Source of the DNA: an uncultured Eubacteriales bacterium
Lineage (GTDB): Bacteria; Bacillota; Clostridia; Christensenellales; Aristaeellaceae
Length of the DNA stretch: 17,797 nucleotides
Assembly (NCBI GenBank): GCA_900553315.1
Contig: USCW01000018.1
Span: 1 to 17,797 of the forward strand
Direction of reading: 5' to 3'
Position 1 is the stretch's first letter; the number at the start of each line of letters is the position of its first letter. A program made the position numbers and the translations under genes. Below, one piece after another: positions 13,660 to 17,797 of this stretch. Under the pieces are notes generated by a model. The model was not told the DNA's origin. It made no database searches and saw only the letters and a list, made by a program, of their open reading frames with translations.

Positions 13660-15456
13660 TTAGTTCTTGGAGATCGCGCCGAAGCGGCACTTTTCCATGC
13701 AGGCGCCACACTTGAGGCACTTGCTGGTGTCGATATGGTGCTGCTTGCGCACCTCGCCAGAGATCGCGCCCGCAGGGCAGACCTTCGAGCAGAGCGTACA
13801 GCCGCGGCACTTGTCGGAAATCACGTAGTTCAGCAGCGCTTGGCAATGATGCGCCGGGCAGCGCTTTTCCTTAATATGCGCCTCATATTCGTCACGGAAA
13901 TAGCGCAGGGTGGACAGCACGGGGTTGGGAGCCGTCTGACCCAGACCGCACAGAGCCGTGGCCTTGATGTTCTTAGCCAACGCTTCCAGCTTCTCAATGT
14001 CGCCTTCCTCACCCTTGCCTTCGACAATGCGCTCCAGAATTTCCAGCATACGCCGGGTGCCGATACGGCAGGGCGTGCATTTGCCACAGCTCTCGTCCAC
14101 GGTGAAGTCGAGGAAGAAGCGGGCGATGTCCACCATGCAGTTATCCTCGTCCATGACGATCATGCCGCCGGAGCCCATCATGGAGCCGATCTCGATCAGC
14201 GTGTCATACTCGATCGGGATGTCCAAATGCTCCGCCGGGATGCAGCCGCCGGAGGGGCCGCCGGTCTGCACGGCCTTGAACTTCTTGCCGTTGGGGATGC
14301 CGCCGCCGATATCATAAATAATGGTGCGCAGGGGCGTACCCATGGGGATTTCCACCAGACCGGTGTTGTTGATCTTGCCGCCCAGCGCGAACACCTTCGT
14401 GCCCTTGGAGCGCTCGGTGCCGATGGAGGCATACCACTTCGCGCCTTTCAGGATGATCTGCGGAATGTTGGCGTAGGTCTCCACGTTGTTCAGCACGGTG
14501 GGCTTGCCGAACAGGCCCTTCACCGCCGGGAACGGAGGACGGGGACGCGGCTCGCCGCGCTTGCCCTCAATGGAGTTCATCAGCGCCGTTTCCTCACCGC
14601 AGACGAACGCACCCGCACCCAAACGGATGTGCAGATCAAAGTTGAAATCCGTGCCAAAGATGTTTTTGCCCAGCAGCCCATACTCGCGTGCCTGACCGAT
14701 GGCCACCTGCAAGCGCTTGACCGCAATGGGGTACTCGGCGCGAACATAAATATAACCCTCGCTGGCGCCGATGGCATAGCCGCCGATGGCCATGGCCTCA
14801 ATGATCGCGTGGGGGTCGCCCTCCAGCAGCGAACGATCCATGAACGCGCCGGGGTCGCCCTCGTCCGCGTTGCAGGCGATGTACTTCTGATCCGCAGGGC
14901 TGTTGTAGCCAAACTTCCACTTCAGACCCGTGGGGAAGCCGCCGCCGCCGCGGCCGCGCAGACCGGAATCCAGCACCTCCTGAATGACCTGCTCGCGGGT
15001 CATTTCCGTCAGCGCCTTCGCCAAGGCCTTGTAGCCGTCAAAGGCAATATATTCGTCAATATTTTCCGGGTCGATCACGCCGCAGTTCTTCAGCGCAATA
15101 CGCTTCTGCTGCTTGTAGAACCCGATCTCGTCCAGCGACTTGGTCACGGTGGACTCGTGGGTCACGTGATCCACATACACCAGATGCTGCACCTTACGGC
15201 CCTTCAGCAGATGCTCCGAGACGATCTCGTCCACATCCTCCACCTTCACGCGGCTGTAAAAGGTGCCTTCCGGATAAATGATCACCACCGGGCCGGCCTC
15301 GCAAAGTCCGAAGCAGCCCGTGCGGACGACCTTGACTTCCTTCTCCAGACCCTTTTCCTTCAGCTGCTGCTCAAAGCGCTCAATCAGCTGATGGGAGCCG
15401 GAGGACGTGCAGCCCGTGCCCCCGCAGACCAGGACATGTGCGCGATAAAGATCCAT
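13660..15456 (-). CDS. hndC: NADH/NADPH-binding flavoprotein subunit of hydrogenase (HndC/HydB, NuoF-like)
   Basis: This 598-aa diaphorase subunit moves electrons between NAD(P)H, FMN and iron-sulfur clusters. The N-terminal thioredoxin-like [2Fe-2S] domain has Cys11, Cys16, Cys48 and Cys52. The NuoF core has the FMN/NAD-binding GRGGGGFPTG (168-177), then ACNADEGDPGAFMDR, an SLBB region, and ESCGKCTPCRIGTRR binding a [4Fe-4S] cluster. The C-terminus adds two ferredoxin-type clusters (Cys550, 553, 556, 560 and Cys580, 583, 586, 590), as in bifurcating HydB and HndC. The ATG at 15456 follows GAGGAGG. The gene lies 22 bases before hndD and 23 after hndB. Whether it truly bifurcates with ferredoxin cannot be shown from sequence. 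Confidence 0.95.
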   Translation of the reverse strand: MDLYRAHVLVCGGTGCTSSGSHQLIERFEQQLKEKGLEKEVKVVRTGCFGLCEAGPVVIIYPEGTFYSRVKVEDVDEIVSEHLLKGRKVQHLVYVDHVTHESTVTKSLDEIGFYKQQKRIALKNCGVIDPENIDEYIAFDGYKALAKALTEMTREQVIQEVLDSGLRGRGGGGFPTGLKWKFGYNSPADQKYIACNADEGDPGAFMDRSLLEGDPHAIIEAMAIGGYAIGASEGYIYVRAEYPIAVKRLQVAIGQAREYGLLGKNIFGTDFNFDLHIRLGAGAFVCGEETALMNSIEGKRGEPRPRPPFPAVKGLFGKPTVLNNVETYANIPQIILKGAKWYASIGTERSKGTKVFALGGKINNTGLVEIPMGTPLRTIIYDIGGGIPNGKKFKAVQTGGPSGGCIPAEHLDIPIEYDTLIEIGSMMGSGGMIVMDEDNCMVDIARFFLDFTVDESCGKCTPCRIGTRRMLEILERIVEGKGEEGDIEKLEALAKNIKATALCGLGQTAPNPVLSTLRYFRDEYEAHIKEKRCPAHHCQALLNYVISDKCRGCTLCSKVCPAGAISGEVRKQHHIDTSKCLKCGACMEKCRFGAISKN

Positions 15457-15479
15457 GGGTATGCCTCCTCATTTGCAAG

Positions 15480-15857
15480 TTACTTGTTCGCTTCCGCCGC
15501 GCCGATGGTGTATTCCTCCACGGTACGACCGTTAACAATGTGCTCGGTCACGATCCGCGGCACCATTTCCGGCGTCAACTTGACATAAGTCACCTTTTCC
15601 TGCCCGGGGACATAAACGTCCACCATAGGCTCCAGGCGGCACATGCCCGCACAGCCCGTCTGGGACACAGTCACATGATCCAGATGGCGCTTGGCAATTT
15701 CATCCATAAAGGCCAGCATCACCGGGCGTGCGCCCGCTGCGATGCCGCAGGTGGCCATGCCGACCACCACGCGGGCCGCGTCGTGGACTTCCTTGCGCAT
15801 GGCGATATTTTCCAGCGTCTTTTGACGAATGGCTTCCAGTTCAGCCATGGATTTCAT
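15480..15857 (-). CDS. hndB: Thioredoxin-like [2Fe-2S] subunit of hydrogenase (HndB)
   Basis: This 125-aa protein is the small HndB subunit of tetrameric Hnd hydrogenases. It has the characteristic GMATCGIAAGARPVM (Cys37) and SQTGCAGMC (Cys69, Cys73). As in HndB-type sequences, the CGIAAGA site lacks the second cysteine seen at the same place in HndC (CGGTGC), so three, not four, candidate cluster ligands are visible. The ATG at 15857 overlaps the stop of the upstream ATPase gene (ATGA), with GGAGG about 9 bases upstream. It probably passes electrons within the complex or has a structural role. Confidence 0.92.
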   Translation of the reverse strand: MKSMAELEAIRQKTLENIAMRKEVHDAARVVVGMATCGIAAGARPVMLAFMDEIAKRHLDHVTVSQTGCAGMCRLEPMVDVYVPGQEKVTYVKLTPEMVPRIVTEHIVNGRTVEEYTIGAAEANK

Positions 15858-16408
15858 ACATTTGCACCTCCAAATATCGGATGGATTTCTTCAACTAATG
15901 CCGTTTTCAGCCACGCGGCAACGGCAGTCTCGTTCAGCGGCAGCCCTCCCGCCGCCTGACGTATCTCCCGGGTATCTACGTCGCACACTCCTGTGGGAGA
16001 AACGCCGTAAAAGTGAAAATCCGGTGTATCCGGATGCATCAAGATCAGGCTCAGCATGGTTCCGGGCAGGTCGCCCAGCGGCAGACAATCGATACTTCGC
16101 GTATCCAAAGTGACTGTCAGCTCCGTGCCCTTCCCCTCCTCGCTTTGTATTTGCAAAGAGCCGCCCGTTTTCTCGGCGTTCTCCTGCATCAGCGGGATGC
16201 CCAGCCCCACCTTTCTTGTGGTGCGGGTGGTTGCGAAGGGACTCGTCACCCGGGTAAGGAGCTCGGGGCTCATGCCCTTTCCGTCGTCCCGAATCACCAG
16301 CGTCAGCCAGCCGTTCGTCTCCAGCGTGAGAAATATCTCCACCAGCGAAGCGCCCGCGCTGACGCTGTTCTGTACCAGATCCAATACATGCAGCGACAAA
16401 TCCCGCAT
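15854..16408 (-). CDS. HATPase_c-domain ATP-binding protein in the hydrogenase operon
   Basis: This 184-aa protein has a GHKL ATP-binding fold but no phosphoacceptor histidine domain. The N-box is in LDLVQNSVSAGA (Asn14), the G1 box is DDGKGM (41-46), the lid segment is SPFATTRTTRKVGLGI with the G2 motif at 68-71, and GKGTEL is at 92-97. The last ~80 residues (from about 103: DCLPLGDLPGTMLSLILMHP onward) form a tail I cannot assign. It starts 3 bases after the hndA stop and overlaps hndB, so it is made together with the hydrogenase. It may be an anti-sigma-type kinase or a regulatory partner of the complex; it could also phosphorylate or chaperone a subunit. The role is unknown. Confidence 0.85.
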   Translation of the reverse strand: MRDLSLHVLDLVQNSVSAGASLVEIFLTLETNGWLTLVIRDDGKGMSPELLTRVTSPFATTRTTRKVGLGIPLMQENAEKTGGSLQIQSEEGKGTELTVTLDTRSIDCLPLGDLPGTMLSLILMHPDTPDFHFYGVSPTGVCDVDTREIRQAAGGLPLNETAVAAWLKTALVEEIHPIFGGANV

Positions 16409-16411
16409 GGT

Positions 16412-16879
16412 TTAACGATACTTGGCAATAATGCCGGGCACCTCGTCGGGAGTCAGGCGGCCATAGACCTCATCGTTAATCATCATAACAGGCGCCAGAC
16501 CGCACGCGCCCAGGCAGCGGGTCGCGTTCAGCGTGAAGCGGCCGTCCTCGGTGGTCTTGCCCACGGGAATTTTGAGCTCCTCGCTCAGCTTATCCAGCAC
16601 CTTCTGGGAGCCCTTGACATAACAGGCCGTGCCCAAGCATACGCCCACGACGTACTGTCCCTTGGGCTCCAGCGAGAACTGGGAATAGAACGTCGCCACG
16701 CCGTACACCTCGCTCAGTGTGGTGCCCAGTCCGTCGGCGATCTTCTCCTGCACATCCAGCGGAACGTAGCCGAAGATATTCTGCGCCTCCTGCAATACAG
16801 GCATCAGCGCGCCGGGCTCGCCCCTGTGCCGCGCAATGACCTCGTCCAGCTGCACGTACTTTTCCTTCTGATCCGGCAT
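16412..16879 (-). CDS. hndA: NuoE-like [2Fe-2S] subunit of hydrogenase (HndA/HydC)
   Basis: This 155-aa protein is the NuoE-type subunit that receives electrons from or for the NuoF-like HndC. It has the N-terminal helical part with YVPLDVQEKIADGLG and the VYGVATFYSQF signature, then thioredoxin-like [2Fe-2S] ligands Cys81, Cys86 (CLGTAC) and Cys122, Cys126 (CLGAC). The ATG at 16879 is chosen because AAAGGAGG lies 7 bases upstream and MPDQKEKYVQLDEVI is a normal start; the longer in-frame extension to 16930 runs through leader hairpins. It is the first gene of the operon. Confidence 0.94.
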   Translation of the reverse strand: MPDQKEKYVQLDEVIARHRGEPGALMPVLQEAQNIFGYVPLDVQEKIADGLGTTLSEVYGVATFYSQFSLEPKGQYVVGVCLGTACYVKGSQKVLDKLSEELKIPVGKTTEDGRFTLNATRCLGACGLAPVMMINDEVYGRLTPDEVPGIIAKYR

Positions 16880-16893
16880 AAATGAACCTCCTT

Positions 16894-16973
16894 TAAGGCG
16901 TCTTTCGCCTTTCCGTCGCATCATCAGCAAGCTTACGCTTCAGCGTGTCGCAAAAGCGGCAACGCGCTTTTGC
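16894..16973 (-). promoter_or_regulatory. Structured 5' leader of the hnd operon
   Basis: The minus-strand leader carries two clear hairpins: GCAAAAGCG (16950-16958) with CGCTTTTGC (16965-16973), 9 bp with a 6-base loop, and AAGGCG with CGCCTT (about 16894-16910), 6 bp with a 5-base loop, ending a few bases from the ribosome binding site. No T-tract follows the first. They may affect mRNA stability or translation; no known riboswitch is recognised. Confidence 0.45.
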
Positions 16974-17013
16974 CATCAACTAACACAGCCGATCAATACA
17001 ATGATCATCTGAC

Positions 17014-17031
17014 TTGTAGATATTTTAACAT
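17014..17031 (-). promoter_or_regulatory. Candidate Rex (redox-sensing repressor) operator at the hnd promoter
   Basis: On the minus strand the 18-mer is ATGTTAA-AATA-TCTACAA. Against the Rex consensus TTGTTAA-N4-TTAACAA it matches 11 of 14 half-site positions. It also contains a plausible -10 (TAAAAT, complement of 17022-17027); no good -35 is seen 17 bases further up. Rex senses the NADH/NAD+ ratio and commonly represses hydrogenase and fermentation genes in Clostridia, so the placement makes sense, but no rex gene is in the window. Confidence 0.5.
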
Positions 17032-17128
17032 ACTTTTTTAGGAAAAGATAGTCTTTGTTTTGTATTTGCAAGGCCATTCGCCTGTTTTCGTCGCATTTGC
17101 TCAAAAGAAAAATGTTTCTTGTGAAGTT

Positions 17129-17797
17129 TTACATGTTAAACTTCTTTAACCAATCCCACAATCCGCCCAAGGAAAACCGCTCCGTATCCAGCGCAAACAC
17201 GGCCTCGCGGATGCTTCCCAGCTGGTGCGCGTCGGAGGCGTTCAGCACGCCCCGGCCCCGCAGAAGCTCTTCGTTGATCGGCAGCTCGGCCCACGTTTCC
17301 ACCAGCGGAAAGGTGGGCTCCTCGGGCATGAGGCCCAGATTCACAAGCAAACCGTTGCTCCCCCGGTTGATATGCGCAGGTACGGCAATGCCGCCGCGTC
17401 GGCGCACCTCGCCGGTACACTCCGCCAGCGACAGATCCGTTGCGCCGATGAGCAGCCGCTCCTCCTCTGCGACGATTTGATCGTCGGTATTCATTACATA
17501 TTGATGGCCGAAGAAATCCGGGCGATTCTTTATCCTTGGCAAATGGCTGGAAAAGAACTCCCCTGCGTCCACGGCGCTCGGAACGTCCGGAAAATACCCC
17601 AGCAGATGAACCTCCTCCCGGGTGGTGATCTCCATGCCGGGGAGCAGGATGAGGCCGAAATAGTCCGCGGCCTCCTTGACAAAGGGCAGGTTTCTTGCGG
17701 TATTATGGTCGGTGACGGCGATAGCGTCGAGCTCCTTCAGCTTTGCCATGCCGCAGATATTGGCGGGGGTCATATCATCGTCCGCGCAGGGGCTGAG
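17129..17797 (-). CDS. PHP-domain metal-dependent phosphoesterase, 5' end outside the window
   Basis: The minus-strand frame is open to the window edge. It enters as LSPCADDDMTPANICGMAKL, which matches the SPC...DM segment that normally follows the first DxHxHS metal motif, so the true start lies upstream and ATG 17773 is internal. Visible PHP features are AVTDHNT, LLPGMEITTREEVHLLGYF (glutamate and histidine ligands), PAHINRGSNG and a late SDAH. This is the stand-alone YciV/TrpH-like PHP class that hydrolyses nucleotide phosphates or 3',5'-linked nucleotides; the substrate here is unknown. The stop is TAA at 17129-17131, 98 bases before the Rex-like site, with no strong terminator between, so read-through into the hydrogenase operon is possible. 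Such PHP genes often neighbour Hnd operons in Clostridia (recollection, unchecked). Confidence 0.88.
   Translation of the reverse strand, partial: LSPCADDDMTPANICGMAKLKELDAIAVTDHNTARNLPFVKEAADYFGLILLPGMEITTREEVHLLGYFPDVPSAVDAGEFFSSHLPRIKNRPDFFGHQYVMNTDDQIVAEEERLLIGATDLSLAECTGEVRRRGGIAVPAHINRGSNGLLVNLGLMPEEPTFPLVETWAELPINEELLRGRGVLNASDAHQLGSIREAVFALDTERFSLGGLWDWLKKFNM

Noticed and set aside
13534..15588. Plus-strand open frame of 684 codons
   Set aside because: It is antisense to hndC and the 5' part of hndD, an effect of high G/C codon bias; it has no start signals, and the minus strand carries unmistakable iron-sulfur motifs.

Overview
The window looks like a chromosomal segment of an anaerobic, fermentative, fairly GC-rich Clostridia (Firmicutes) member, plausibly a gut Oscillospirales or Christensenellales type. 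The reasons are a PyrR-type pyr attenuator, strong AAGGAGG-type ribosome binding sites, an ECF sigma/anti-sigma pair, a PadR operon, and an Hnd-type [FeFe]-hydrogenase operon with a Rex-like operator. The genus cannot be fixed from sequence alone.

Layout. (1) 1-2353, plus strand: palindromic repeat, promoter, PyrR-binding leader with terminator, pyrR (broken by a one-base frameshift) and the uracil permease gene uraA/pyrP. (2) 2345-3585: an AT-rich accessory island with decayed coding remnants, an orphan secreted protein gene and a 347-bp ISL3-derived element with terminal inverted repeats. (3) 3741-4063, minus strand: a tRNA-fMet/tRNA-Met operon with a near-consensus promoter, phased A-tracts upstream and a 13-bp terminator. 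(4) 4062-6964, minus strand: trkH-trkA-esterase operon for potassium uptake. (5) 7019-8547, plus strand: ECF sigma factor gene with its own probable ECF-type promoter, overlapping a zinc-binding anti-sigma gene, closed by a 19-bp terminator. (6) 8561-10378, plus strand: padR, a 49-codon gene and a HAAS/DUF4097 beta-helix gene, joined by two ATGA overlaps. (7) 10379-10940: non-coding repeat region with two tandem ~173-bp units and several hairpins. (8) 10941-11881, plus strand: a membrane-anchored methyltransferase gene and a hairpin shared with the convergent operon. (9) 11889-17050, minus strand: hydrogenase operon hndA - HATPase - hndB - hndC - hndD, with a Rex-like site in its promoter region. 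(10) 17129-17797: a PHP-domain phosphoesterase gene cut by the window end.

How the parts work together. The pyr module couples uracil uptake to UMP through attenuation. TrkH/TrkA form a potassium channel with an NAD(H)- or nucleotide-gated ring. The sigma/anti-sigma unit and the PadR/DUF4097 unit look like two adjacent envelope-stress modules; the DUF4097 protein resembles LiaX/YvlB-type proteins of cell-envelope defence. The Hnd operon encodes a cytosolic NAD(P)-linked, possibly electron-bifurcating, hydrogenase whose expression probably follows the NADH/NAD+ ratio.

The least explained items are the dispersed GCTTCTC/GAGAAGC palindromes, the PadR-ORF49-HAAS/DUF4097 operon, the kinase-less HATPase protein inside the hydrogenase operon, and the AT-rich island.
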